DNA of 64,000 nt from Micromonospora_J zhanjiangensis. GTDB lineage: Bacteria > Actinomycetota > Actinomycetes > Mycobacteriales > Micromonosporaceae. Under the pieces are notes generated by a model, which saw only the letters and a program-made list of their open reading frames with translations, did not search any database and had not been told where the DNA came from. Below, in pieces: positions 18,596-28,147 of the stretch. Made by a program: the position numbers and the translations under genes. How positions within the stretch are numbered: the stretch's first letter is position 1; each line of letters starts with the position of its first letter. The stretch spans positions 1 through 64,000 of the forward strand of contig NZ_JBHSBN010000019.1 in assembly GCF_042650605.1 (NCBI RefSeq), written 5' to 3'.

Positions 18596-19408
18596 TCACT
18601 GCCAGGCGGCGTAGACGGCGGTGGCGTCGTCGCTGCGCTTGTTGCGTGCCCACTTCGTGCAGGACGGGTCGGCGGCCTCGATGGCGCGTACCCTGCGGAT
18701 CAGCTCGGTAGGACCGTGCTGGTCCAGAACGTCGAGCACCCCGGGCCAATCGAGCACTCCGAACAGGGCCACCAGGCGGGCAGCACCGTCGGTCAGCACG
18801 GCGACGCGTCGAACGCTGTCAAGCGGAACCTTCCCCACGAGGGCCTGCTGAGCCGCTGACACATCCGCGGCTGCCACCCAGAACCCGCCGGGTTGGTTGC
18901 GAGCGGCCAGCTCGGCGTGCTTCATCCGCAGCAGTGCCGCTTGCTTCTCGGCCGACCCGAACGGGTGACGATCCGCCTCCTCCCGTTCGGCTCGGGCCGT
19001 CCTGTCCACCCGATCGTCGGTGATGACCCGAATGCCGTCGACGGTATCGATGAGCATCGTCACGTCACCGAGCGCCAGGTACTCCAACGCGGTGTCCTTG
19101 AGCCTCAGCATGGCCGTGGCCGCCGAGGGTGTGCCGGGGTGGCTGAGGTCGCAGGTGTCTCGGTGCTGGTTGGCCGTGAACCGGATGCCGTTCGTCAGCG
19201 CATCGACCAGTTCAGAATCGCGGTCGGCGGCCAGCCCGGCGAGTGCTGAGCCGAGCTTGGCGACGTACCAGGCAATGCCGTGCGCGCAGCCGGTGCCGGT
19301 GCGGGCGGTAGCGCCGTCCAGGACGACCATCAGGTTCTCGCTGGCCATCGTCCAGTCCTCGTTTGGCGATGGGGGGTTACCTGCCTCGGAGGCGGTCACT
19401 AAATACAT
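18596..19408 (-). CDS. PP2C-like serine/threonine phosphatase domain protein
   Basis: 270 aa. PP2C hallmarks in order: NEDW (16-19), MVVLDGATA (28-34, metal-binding Asp31), LALGDVTMLI, AVLTDGAARL and SDDATAVYAAW at the C-terminus (metal-binding Asp). It is soluble and otherwise single-domain. It lies 74 nt downstream of the TPR regulator on the same strand and probably shares its transcript. Substrate is unknown. ATG 19408 is used, which removes no conserved segment. Confidence 0.8.
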   Translation of the reverse strand: MYLVTASEAGNPPSPNEDWTMASENLMVVLDGATARTGTGCAHGIAWYVAKLGSALAGLAADRDSELVDALTNGIRFTANQHRDTCDLSHPGTPSAATAMLRLKDTALEYLALGDVTMLIDTVDGIRVITDDRVDRTARAEREEADRHPFGSAEKQAALLRMKHAELAARNQPGGFWVAAADVSAAQQALVGKVPLDSVRRVAVLTDGAARLVALFGVLDWPGVLDVLDQHGPTELIRRVRAIEAADPSCTKWARNKRSDDATAVYAAWQ

Positions 19409-19482
19409 CAGGCAACGCCCTTGTGTATGGAATGAGCAGGGACATTACAGGTCTGATGCTGGATGGGTGCCCGGTCGTCAGG

Positions 19483-20844
19483 TCAAGCGGCAAGTCCTAG
19501 CAGTTCCTGCGCCCGGGAGTTGAAGCGCTGAACCTCTGGGACAGTGCCGTGAGGCCCCATCCTGTGCTGAAGGTCGCGCACGGCGGCGACGCAACGGGTG
19601 GAATTCACCGACACGGCAAGATCCACGACGCGGATGCCTTTCGAGGCCGCCGATTCGACGTCGTCGCGCATCAGATCGCCCACCGCCAGAGCGGCATGGC
19701 TGAGCGCACCTCTGCGTGCTCGGCCTCGCCGGCTCGCCTCCTGCGCGGACTCACGCGCGAACCGTTCCAATTGGTCAACCTGTTCAAGGTCGCGGAAACA
19801 GTGAGCGGCCTCTCCGAACAGGTAGGGTGCGTCGATGTATTTTGCCCACTCCGGCTCGTCCGCGTGTACGACCTGGTCGAGGGTTTTCTCAGCGCGGGAA
19901 ACGGCCCGACTGGCTTCGGTCTTCTCGCCCAGTGCCGCAAGCGCTCGGGCCTCCAATATGTGCAGGTCGGCAAGGCATGCCGCTGACTCGGCCTCGGCAA
20001 GTCCGCGGCGGCCGGCTCGCGCGAGCATCAGTGCTTCCTGCGGATGCCCGAGCAGATTCGCCTGATCGGACATGCCCGCCAGGACGTGTGCTCCCAGTGC
20101 TACCGCGCCGGACGCCTGAGCCAGATGCAGCGCCTGGATCAAATACCGCTGGGCGAGGCCGTGTTCGCCGTCGTCGTAGGCCATCCACCCGATGAGGTAC
20201 GCCAGTTCCGCGGACGCCTCGAAGAGCGCCAGCTCGACCGCTCGTTGGTGGTCGCGCTTCAACAACGGGACGACGTAGCTGCTCATGTATTCGAGTAAGG
20301 CGGTGCGGGCATGCCCACCGCCACGCATGACATCCATCTCCTGGAACAGCGCGAACATGTCGCGCATACCGGCGACCTGCCGCATGCCGACCTGTCGCGG
20401 TCCACGTTCGGTGCTCATCTCGTCAAGTGCGGCGAGCAGCCAGTCGCGGCTCGGTGCCCCCAGGGCGGCCAGCACGAAAGGTACCTTGATGATGTGCCGA
20501 CGATTCGTGTCTGCCTTGCCGAGATCGATGATGGTCTCCGCAGTGTCGAGTGGGCTGCCTCCGTAGGAAAGACCACGTGCGGCTAGCGTCTCTTCTTCCA
20601 GCATTCCGAAATCGCTCGGAGAGACTCGGCGACCCAGACGCTCCGACAGGGCCCGAGCTATGAAATTCGGAACCGGGGAGCGAGGGCGTTCTCCCTTCTT
20701 GACCCACCGGTTCACGGCCGTGTAGTCGTACCGGAGTGCTTTTCCTTCGCCTGCGGCCAGGTCGTTCACCCGGCGGGCCAGTCCGGCCCAGGACCAGTGA
20801 GCCTCGTTGATCAGTGCGGCAAGGCGGTCGTTCGGTTCGCTCAT
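19483..20844 (-). CDS. HTH-TPR transcriptional regulator of actinomycete type
   Basis: 453 aa. Residues 1-80 resemble an XRE-like helix-turn-helix region (LAALINEAHWSWAGLARRVND, DYTAVNRWVKKGERPR). From about 150 to 440 the protein is all helical, with TPR-like repeats (ELALFEASAELAYLIGWMAY, AQRYLIQALHLAQASG, ILEARALAALGE). Such proteins are common in Streptomyces and relatives, often beside small secreted or Cys-rich proteins, and few have been characterised. It is divergent from the Cys-rich gene at 21015 and upstream of the PP2C gene. ATG 20844. Confidence 0.8.
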   Translation of the reverse strand: MSEPNDRLAALINEAHWSWAGLARRVNDLAAGEGKALRYDYTAVNRWVKKGERPRSPVPNFIARALSERLGRRVSPSDFGMLEEETLAARGLSYGGSPLDTAETIIDLGKADTNRRHIIKVPFVLAALGAPSRDWLLAALDEMSTERGPRQVGMRQVAGMRDMFALFQEMDVMRGGGHARTALLEYMSSYVVPLLKRDHQRAVELALFEASAELAYLIGWMAYDDGEHGLAQRYLIQALHLAQASGAVALGAHVLAGMSDQANLLGHPQEALMLARAGRRGLAEAESAACLADLHILEARALAALGEKTEASRAVSRAEKTLDQVVHADEPEWAKYIDAPYLFGEAAHCFRDLEQVDQLERFARESAQEASRRGRARRGALSHAALAVGDLMRDDVESAASKGIRVVDLAVSVNSTRCVAAVRDLQHRMGPHGTVPEVQRFNSRAQELLGLAA

Positions 20845-20891
20845 CGCAGCCCCTCCTCATCTCGGAGCCTACGTGGTCCGTCGATGAATGG

Positions 20892-20945
20892 AACCCCTCA
20901 TAGGGGCGGCCGTATTTCACACGGGTATTCACATGGTGCCGTGTG
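20892..20945. promoter_or_regulatory. Inverted repeats in the divergent region of the TPR regulator
   Basis: CACACGG (20918-20924) and CCGTGTG (20939-20945) are a perfect 7-bp inverted repeat; a second one, ACCCCT-cat-AGGGG, lies at 20892-20905. The region separates the regulator from the Cys-rich gene and also carries TATTTCACA/TATTCACA direct repeats at 20914-20933, consistent with an autoregulatory site. Confidence 0.4.
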
Positions 20946-21014
20946 TGGTTGGGGCAGGTTTTCTGAACTTCGCCGAGGCCGGCGCATCCGTTTCCTGACC
21001 GAGAGGACCACACG

Positions 21015-21293
21015 ATGCTTGTCCAGTCTGCTGCCCATACCGCCATCGCATCGACGATCAACGCCGTTCGACCGCCGCGTCTCAACTGCGTCGGGTACTG
21101 CCAGCATTGCGGCGAGCACGGCTGCTCATCCACTGCCTGTGTCACAGCCTGGGAAGCGGCCAGATGGATGCCGTGCGACCGCTGCGGCGGTCACGGCTAC
21201 GACCCCGTCACGATCCGGCCCTGCGCCTGTTACCTCGGTGTCGTCCAGGTCGACACCACCGAGGTGGTGGCAGCGCCGGCCGGGTCGCGGTGA
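21015..21293 (+). CDS. Cys-rich mini-protein, possible zinc-binding
   Basis: 92 aa with nine Cys (25, 29, 32, 37, 42, 54, 57, 70, 72). CQHCGEHGC and CDRCGGHGYDP resemble a DnaJ-type or rubredoxin-like zinc knuckle, and CAC follows. No signal peptide is evident, so a cytosolic metal-binding role is likelier than secretion. ATG 21015 follows GAGAGGA at good spacing. It is divergent from the TPR regulator and probably controlled by it. I do not know its function. Confidence 0.7.
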   Translation: MLVQSAAHTAIASTINAVRPPRLNCVGYCQHCGEHGCSSTACVTAWEAARWMPCDRCGGHGYDPVTIRPCACYLGVVQVDTTEVVAAPAGSR

Positions 21294-21393
21294 AGGCGTG
21301 GCGGTCGCGGTGTGGGGCCGTGCGTCCAGAAAACCGTCCAGACCACCACAGCGATCAGGTAGTGGCTCTGACCAGAATTATGAAACGCGCGTC

Positions 21394-21729
21394 CTAGCTC
21401 GCGGACTGCTCGTTGCGGATCATCAGCGCCGACCGGAGGCCGGTGATGTCCAGCACCCGGAGCAGGAAGTCGCCCACGTTGGTCAGGACCAGCAGGCTCT
21501 GCGCGCGACTGGCCTTCCGGCTGAGCACGACCAGGGTGCCGAGCCCCTGGGAATCACAGAAGGTGACCCCCTCCAGGTCCAGCACGATCCGGGTCGGCGA
21601 ATCGCCGAGTGCCTCGTTCACCACGTTCGACAACTGGGCGGCGGTGAGCATGTCGATCTCGCCGGCGAGAACGAGCCACACCTCGTCGGCCGTACGCCGT
21701 ACCGCGATGGTCAGCTCCGCACGCTCCAC
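21394..21729 (-). CDS. STAS-domain anti-sigma factor antagonist
   Basis: 111 aa single STAS domain. [10 protein letters not shown], then [22 protein letters not shown] carries the phosphorylatable Ser of SpoIIAA/RsbV proteins, and LRVLDITGL follows. When dephosphorylated such proteins sequester an anti-sigma kinase and free a sigma factor. No anti-sigma gene is adjacent, but the SpoIIE phosphatase with HATPase at 10.3-12.4 kb is a conceivable partner. GTG 21729 is chosen because the domain starts immediately; longer in-frame extensions are not homologous. Confidence 0.85.
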   Translation of the reverse strand: MERAELTIAVRRTADEVWLVLAGEIDMLTAAQLSNVVNEALGDSPTRIVLDLEGVTFCDSQGLGTLVVLSRKASRAQSLLVLTNVGDFLLRVLDITGLRSALMIRNEQSAS

Positions 21730-21850
21730 CCGGTCAGCGTATCGCGATCTAGCGGACCGGGCCCGTCGAGGCGCTCGGGTGCGTCGCCGGAACGTGAGCC
21801 CGGTAACCCGGGCAGGGGTGGCTCGGCCGGCCGGTCGCGGCGCTGACAGA

Positions 21851-23200
<1,350 letters not shown>

Positions 23201-23204
23201 GCAG

Positions 23205-23852
23205 GTGGCCAGTACCGTCGTGCACGTGCTGCGGCACGGGGAGGTCTACAACCCGACGAAGATCCTCTACGGTCGGTTGCCCGGTTTCCGGCTCTCCGAG
23301 CTGGGTGTCCAGATGGCCAAGGCGGCCGCGCAGGCGCTGGCCGACCGGGACGTCACGCACGTCGTGGCCAGCCCGCTGGAGCGCGCGCAGCAGACCGCCG
23401 AGCCGATCGCGGCGCAGTTCGGCCTGCCGGTCGGCGTCGACGAGCGCCTGATCGAGAGCGCGAACTGGTTCGAGGGCAAGCGGGTGTCGCCCGGCGACGG
23501 TTCGTTCCGGGACCCGCGCAACTGGTGGGTGATGCGCGACCCGCTGACCCCGTCCTGGGGCGAGGCGTACACGGTCATCGCCGAGCGGATGTTCGCCGCG
23601 CTGCACGCCGCCCGGGTGGCGGCGGAGGGCCGGGAGGCCGTCTGCGTGTCGCACCAGCTGCCGATCTGGACGCTGCGCCGGTACGTCGAGCGCAAGCGGC
23701 TCTGGCACGACCCGCGCCGGCGACAGTGCGGGCTGGCCAGCCTGACCTCGTTCCACTTCGACGGTGCCAAGATCGTGGGAATCGGCTACACCGAACCGGC
23801 GGCGCACCTGGTCGCCATGTCACCCACCGGCCGGACGGCCAAGGGCGCCTGA
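23205..23852 (+). CDS. Histidine phosphatase (phosphoglycerate mutase-like)
   Basis: 215 aa. HVLRHGEVYNP carries the RHG phospho-His motif; VVASPLERAQQTAEPIA and VSHQLPIWTLRR supply the second His and Arg pocket. It is a branch-2-like cytosolic phosphatase of unknown substrate. Its place between hemL and the resA-like gene is conserved in many actinobacteria, which suggests a link to haem or cytochrome assembly, but that is inference. GTG 23205 lies 5 nt after the hemL stop; its stop overlaps the next start by one base. Confidence 0.88.
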   Translation: MASTVVHVLRHGEVYNPTKILYGRLPGFRLSELGVQMAKAAAQALADRDVTHVVASPLERAQQTAEPIAAQFGLPVGVDERLIESANWFEGKRVSPGDGSFRDPRNWWVMRDPLTPSWGEAYTVIAERMFAALHAARVAAEGREAVCVSHQLPIWTLRRYVERKRLWHDPRRRQCGLASLTSFHFDGAKIVGIGYTEPAAHLVAMSPTGRTAKGA

Positions 23853-24427
23853 TGACGCCCTGGCGCGCGCTCGCGGCCGTGACCGCCGCCCTCGTCGCGA
23901 CGGCGGCCCTGACCGGCTGCTCGGGCGGCGGGGAGAAGTGGTCCGACCGGTGCGACACCACGCCGGACGGAATCATCCAGTGCGCCCCCGACAAGCGGCC
24001 CGCCCCGCCGAAGATCTCCGGTGAACTGCTCGACGGCACCGGGTACGACATCGGCACCGACCGCGGCAAGGTGGTGGTGGTCAACTTCTGGGGCTCCTGG
24101 TGCGCGCCGTGTCGCGCCGAGGCGGCCGACCTGGAGGCGGTCCACCAGGCCACCAAGGGCGCCGGCGTCGCGTTCCTCGGCGTCAACGTGCAGGACGGCC
24201 GGGACGCGGCCAAGGCGTTCGAGCGCGGCCGGGTCACGTACCCGAGCCTGTTCGACCCGGCCAGCCGGATAGCCCTCGCCTTCGAGGTGCCGCCGAACTC
24301 CACCCCGGCAACCGTTGTGCTGGACCGCGCGGGCCGGATCGCGGTGGTGATCCGGCAGGCGGTGCGGGAGCCCATGCTGCGGCCGATCGTGGACCGGGTC
24401 GCGGCCGAGCCGACGGCGTCGAGCTGA
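23852..24427 (+). CDS. ResA/TlpA-like thioredoxin lipoprotein
   Basis: 191 aa. A signal peptide ends in a lipobox (TAALTGC, Cys23 region), so the protein is a membrane-anchored extracytoplasmic lipoprotein. The thioredoxin fold contains FWGSWCAPCRAE, a CxxC redox site, and the cis-Pro segment NSTPATVVLD. ResA reduces apocytochrome c cysteines before haem attachment and receives electrons from CcdA, encoded next. TGATG overlaps mark both ends. Confidence 0.92.
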   Translation: MTPWRALAAVTAALVATAALTGCSGGGEKWSDRCDTTPDGIIQCAPDKRPAPPKISGELLDGTGYDIGTDRGKVVVVNFWGSWCAPCRAEAADLEAVHQATKGAGVAFLGVNVQDGRDAAKAFERGRVTYPSLFDPASRIALAFEVPPNSTPATVVLDRAGRIAVVIRQAVREPMLRPIVDRVAAEPTASS

Positions 24428-25371
24428 TGGGCGACACCTTCCGGGAGCTGGCCGAAAACGGACCGCTGCTGCTGGCCATCGGCGCGGCGGCCCTCGCCGG
24501 GCTGGTCAGCTTCCTGTCCCCGTGCGTACTGCCGTTGGTGCCGGGCTACCTGTCGTACGTGACCGGGCTGGCCGGCGCCGACCTGGAGGGCCGCCCGGTG
24601 CGCGACCGGACGGGGGCGTCCGGCTCGTCCACCCGGACGGCGGTGGGCACCGCCGACCCGGGTTCCGGCGGTGAACCGACCTCCGACGGTGCGACGAGGC
24701 TGGCGGTCAGGTCGTCCGTCGACGCGCCGCCGGTGCCGGTCGGTCCCGGTCCGGCGGTGCCGAACGCGCCGGCCGGGTTCGTCACCCGGACCGTCAAGGG
24801 TCGGGTGCTGGCCGGGACCCTGCTGTTCATCGCCGGCTTCACCACCGTCTTCGTGCTCACCGCGGTGCTGGTCGTCAACGTCGGTACCGCACTGTTCGTG
24901 CACCGCCGGACGGTGGAGATCGTCGTCGGCGCGTTGATCATCATGCTCGGACTGGCCTTCCTCGGCCTGGTGCCCGGCACCCAGCGCGAGTTTCGGATCC
25001 ACCGGCTCCCGGCGGCCGGCCTGCTCGGCGCCCCGGTGTTCGGCGCGGTCTTCGCGTTGTCCTGGGTGCCCTGCGTCGGTCCGACCCTGGGCGCGGTGCT
25101 CGGGATGGCGGCGGTCAGCGGGCGGACCGACCGGGCGGTGGTGCTGGCGGTGGCCTACTGCCTCGGCCTGGGCCTGCCCTTCGTGATCTTCGGGCTCGGG
25201 TTCCGGCGGTTGCTCGGGGTCTTCCGGGTGGTGCGGCGCAACAGCCGGTGGGTCACCCGGATCGGCGGGGCGCTGCTGATCCTCATGGGGCTGGCCCTGG
25301 TCACCGGCGGCTGGCAGAGCTTCGTCATCTGGCTGCAGACCACCGTCGGCGTCGGTGAGGTGGGCATCTGA
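24427..25371 (+). CDS. ccdA: CcdA-type cytochrome c biogenesis transmembrane protein
   Basis: 314 aa, six predicted helices. The two redox cysteines lie in FLSPCVLPLVPGY (helix 1) and SWVPCVGPTLG (helix 4), diagnostic for CcdA/DsbD-beta. It passes electrons from cytosolic thioredoxin to ResA. Between helices 1 and 2, residues about 52-118 form an unusually long Gly/Thr/Pro-rich loop (GADLEGRPVRDRTGASGS onward) that is absent from short CcdA proteins. Overlaps resA and resB genes by one base each. Confidence 0.92.
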   Translation: MGDTFRELAENGPLLLAIGAAALAGLVSFLSPCVLPLVPGYLSYVTGLAGADLEGRPVRDRTGASGSSTRTAVGTADPGSGGEPTSDGATRLAVRSSVDAPPVPVGPGPAVPNAPAGFVTRTVKGRVLAGTLLFIAGFTTVFVLTAVLVVNVGTALFVHRRTVEIVVGALIIMLGLAFLGLVPGTQREFRIHRLPAAGLLGAPVFGAVFALSWVPCVGPTLGAVLGMAAVSGRTDRAVVLAVAYCLGLGLPFVIFGLGFRRLLGVFRVVRRNSRWVTRIGGALLILMGLALVTGGWQSFVIWLQTTVGVGEVGI

Positions 25372-27116
25372 TGACAGACCTGCGGGACCGGGCGACGACG
25401 AGCGCTCCGGACACGCCGCCGCGCCGGCCCAATCCCCTGCTGGCGCTGCTGCGCAACTCGTGGCGGCAACTGACCAGCATGCGTACGGCGCTGGTGCTGC
25501 TCTTCCTGCTCGCCGTGGCGGCCATCCCGGGGTCCCTGCTGCCGCAGCGCGGCGTCAACATCGAGAAGGTCAACGCCTGGCAGGTCGACCATCCGGACCT
25601 GTTCCCGGTGCTCAACCGGATCGGCGCCTTCGAGGTGTTCGCCTCGCCGTGGTTCTCGGCGATCTACGTCCTGCTGTTCACCTCGCTGGTCGGCTGCATC
25701 GTCCCCCGGGTGCGCGACCATCTTCGGGCGCTGCGTACCCCGCCACCGGACGGACCGCGGCGGCTGGACCGGTTGCCGCAGCACGCCGTGCTGTCCGACC
25801 CCGCCGGCACCACCGCCGCCGGCACCGACCCCGCCGGCACCGCCGCCGAGGCGGGCTCGACCGCGCCGGCCGGTGCGGTCGCGGCGCCGGGCGACCCGGT
25901 CACCGCCGAGCGGCTGACCGAGATCGCGGCGCTGCTGCGCCGCCGGCGCTGGCGGGTGGTGGTGCGCGGCACCACCGTCGCCGCCGAAAAGGGCTATCTC
26001 AAGGAGACCGGCAACCTGGTCTTCCACCTGTCGCTGATCGTGGTGCTGGTCGGCGTCGCGCTCGGCTCCTGGTACGGCTGGCACGGCAACAAGCTGCTGG
26101 TCGCCGGCCCCGACAAGGCATTCTGCAGCACCCTCCAGCAGTACGACGAGAGCGGCCTCGGCCCCCGGGTCGACGACACCGACCTCGCGCCGTTCTGCCT
26201 GGAGCTGACCGACTTCCAGGCGCGTTACCTGCCCACCGGGCAGCCCGAGTGGTTCAAGGCCAGCGTCAAGGTCGACCAGGACGGGGGCCCGGCCCGGGCG
26301 GCCGACTTCTCGGTCAACTCGCCGCTGCGGCTGGACCGGGCCAACGTCTACCTGCTCGGCCACGGCTACGCCCCGGTCATCCGCTACACCGACCGCAACG
26401 GCGAGTCGCAGACCCGGGTGGCGCCGTTCCTGACCAACGACGGGATGCTGACCAGCCAGGGCGTCGCCCCGTTCCCGGACGTCAATCTCGACCCGCGCAC
26501 CGGCGCCCGGGACCTGAACCAGCAGGTCGCCTTCGAGGGCCTCTACCTGCCCACCGCGCCGGACTCCCCGCCGTACATCCGGTCGACCTACCCGGCCGAG
26601 CGGTCGCCGCTGCTGACCTTGATCGCCTTCCGGGGCAACCTGGGCCTGGAGGCCGGCATCCCCGGCTCGGTCTACCAGCTCGACCAGCGCCAGGTCACCA
26701 GCGGCAAGCTGAAGCAGATCGGCACGAAGGCGCTGCGGCCGGGCGAGGCGTGGAAGCTCGACGACGGTACGACCGTGGAGTTCCTCGGCACCCGGCAGTA
26801 CGTGACGCTCGCCGTCCGGTACGACCCGAGCGAGGGCATCGTGCTGGCCGGGGCGGTGGTGCTGCTGGCCGGGCTGATGCTCTCGCTGACCGGCCGACGC
26901 CGCCGGGTCTGGTTCCGGGCGATCCCGGCGAATCCGGCCGGCCCCGGTCCGGCCCCCGAGGGTGGATCAACGACGGGCCGTAGTAGCTTGATCGAGGCCG
27001 GTGGGTTGCCGCGCACCGACTATTCCGGGTTCGCCGACGAGTTCGCCCAGCTCGTCGCCGCCGTCGAACGCGGCGGCGCGCCTCCAGAGGCACCGCACGA
27101 GGAGGAGAAGAACTGA
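25371..27116 (+). CDS. resB: Cytochrome c biogenesis protein ResB/Ccs1
   Basis: 581 aa. Starts with a Pro-rich cytosolic leader, then helix LALVLLFLLAVAAIPGSLLP, LFTSLVGCIVPR and FHLSLIVVLVGVALGSW helices, a large outer domain (about 260-480) and a last helix near 490-510 (GIVLAGAVVLLAGLML). ResB with CcsA forms the System II haem ligase that exports haem and attaches it to apocytochrome c. A short Ala/Gly/Thr repeat (TAAGTDPAGTAAEAGS, about residues 145-160) sits in the cytosolic loop. Confidence 0.92.
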   Translation: MTDLRDRATTSAPDTPPRRPNPLLALLRNSWRQLTSMRTALVLLFLLAVAAIPGSLLPQRGVNIEKVNAWQVDHPDLFPVLNRIGAFEVFASPWFSAIYVLLFTSLVGCIVPRVRDHLRALRTPPPDGPRRLDRLPQHAVLSDPAGTTAAGTDPAGTAAEAGSTAPAGAVAAPGDPVTAERLTEIAALLRRRRWRVVVRGTTVAAEKGYLKETGNLVFHLSLIVVLVGVALGSWYGWHGNKLLVAGPDKAFCSTLQQYDESGLGPRVDDTDLAPFCLELTDFQARYLPTGQPEWFKASVKVDQDGGPARAADFSVNSPLRLDRANVYLLGHGYAPVIRYTDRNGESQTRVAPFLTNDGMLTSQGVAPFPDVNLDPRTGARDLNQQVAFEGLYLPTAPDSPPYIRSTYPAERSPLLTLIAFRGNLGLEAGIPGSVYQLDQRQVTSGKLKQIGTKALRPGEAWKLDDGTTVEFLGTRQYVTLAVRYDPSEGIVLAGAVVLLAGLMLSLTGRRRRVWFRAIPANPAGPGPAPEGGSTTGRSSLIEAGGLPRTDYSGFADEFAQLVAAVERGGAPPEAPHEEEKN

Positions 27117-28141
27117 TGGCCGCACCCTCCGACCAATTTATTGCCGCACTCTCCGACCAGCTTCTGGTGGTCGCGATCTTCGCGTACCTGATCGCCATGG
27201 TCTGCCACGCCGCCGAGTACGCCTTCGGCAACCGCGGCCTGGTGGGTCGTACGGCGGTGCGCCGCGCGCCGGCCCGCGAACTTGTCGGCGCCGCCATCGG
27301 CGGCGTGGACGACGCGGCCGCGCCGGTGGCCGGGGCGCCCGTGCCGGTGGCACCGGCCGGTCCGACCGGCTCGGACCGGACCGCCCTGCTCGCCGGTCGG
27401 GCCGCGGTGGCGCTGACCGGGCTGGGCCTGCTGGTGCACCTCGGCGTGCTGGTCACCCGGGGCATCGCGGCCGACCGGATGCCGCTGGGCAACATGTACG
27501 AGTTCATCCTGTCGGCGACCTTCGTCGGCGTGATCGCCTGGCTGGTGCTGCTGACCCACCGGCCGGACCTGCGGCACCTGGGCATCTTCGTGGTGCTCGC
27601 GGAGGTGCTGCTGCTGGGCGTCGCCGGGCTGGTGGTCTACAGCCCGATCGTGCCGCTGGTGCCGGCGCTCAACTCGTACTGGTTCGTCATCCACATCACC
27701 TCGGTGGTGCTCTCCTCGGGCCTGTTCCTGCTCGGCGCGGTACCGGCGATCATGTTCCTCATCCGCAACGGCTACGAGCAGGGCCGGCGCGGCTTCCCGT
27801 ACCAGTTGGGGCGGCGGGCGCCGGCGGCGGTCGCGCTGGAGCGGCTGACCTTCCGGGTGCACACCATCGCGTTCCCGATCTGGACCTTCGGCGCGCTGAT
27901 CGCCGGGCCGATCTGGGCCGAGGCCGCCTGGGGCCGGTACTGGGGCTGGGACCCCAAGGAGATCTGGGCGTTCGTCTCCTGGGTCGTCTACGCCGGTTAC
28001 CTGCACGCCCGGGCCACGCCGAGCGTCAAGCGCAACGTGGCCACCTGGCTGGCGGTGCTCGGCTTCGTCACCATGCTGATGAACCTGTTCGGCGTCAACC
28101 TGTTCATGTCCGGCCTGCACTCGTACGCCGGCGTGGAGTAG
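27116..28141 (+). CDS. ccsB: Cytochrome c biogenesis protein CcsB/CcsA (haem-handling subunit)
   Basis: 341 aa, eight or so helices. WGRYWGWDPKEIWAFVSW is the WWD haem-binding motif of CcsA/ResC; conserved His in FVIHITSV and in FRVHTIAFP are the external haem ligands. It ends the hemL operon, starting in a one-base overlap with resB. The 3' end is only 6 bp from the convergent monooxygenase gene. Confidence 0.94.
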   Translation: MAAPSDQFIAALSDQLLVVAIFAYLIAMVCHAAEYAFGNRGLVGRTAVRRAPARELVGAAIGGVDDAAAPVAGAPVPVAPAGPTGSDRTALLAGRAAVALTGLGLLVHLGVLVTRGIAADRMPLGNMYEFILSATFVGVIAWLVLLTHRPDLRHLGIFVVLAEVLLLGVAGLVVYSPIVPLVPALNSYWFVIHITSVVLSSGLFLLGAVPAIMFLIRNGYEQGRRGFPYQLGRRAPAAVALERLTFRVHTIAFPIWTFGALIAGPIWAEAAWGRYWGWDPKEIWAFVSWVVYAGYLHARATPSVKRNVATWLAVLGFVTMLMNLFGVNLFMSGLHSYAGVE

Positions 28142-28147
28142 GCCCGG

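Noticed and set aside
17603..21393. Prophage or integrative element
   Set aside because: No integrase, att repeats, tRNA or structural phage genes were seen around the accessory island.
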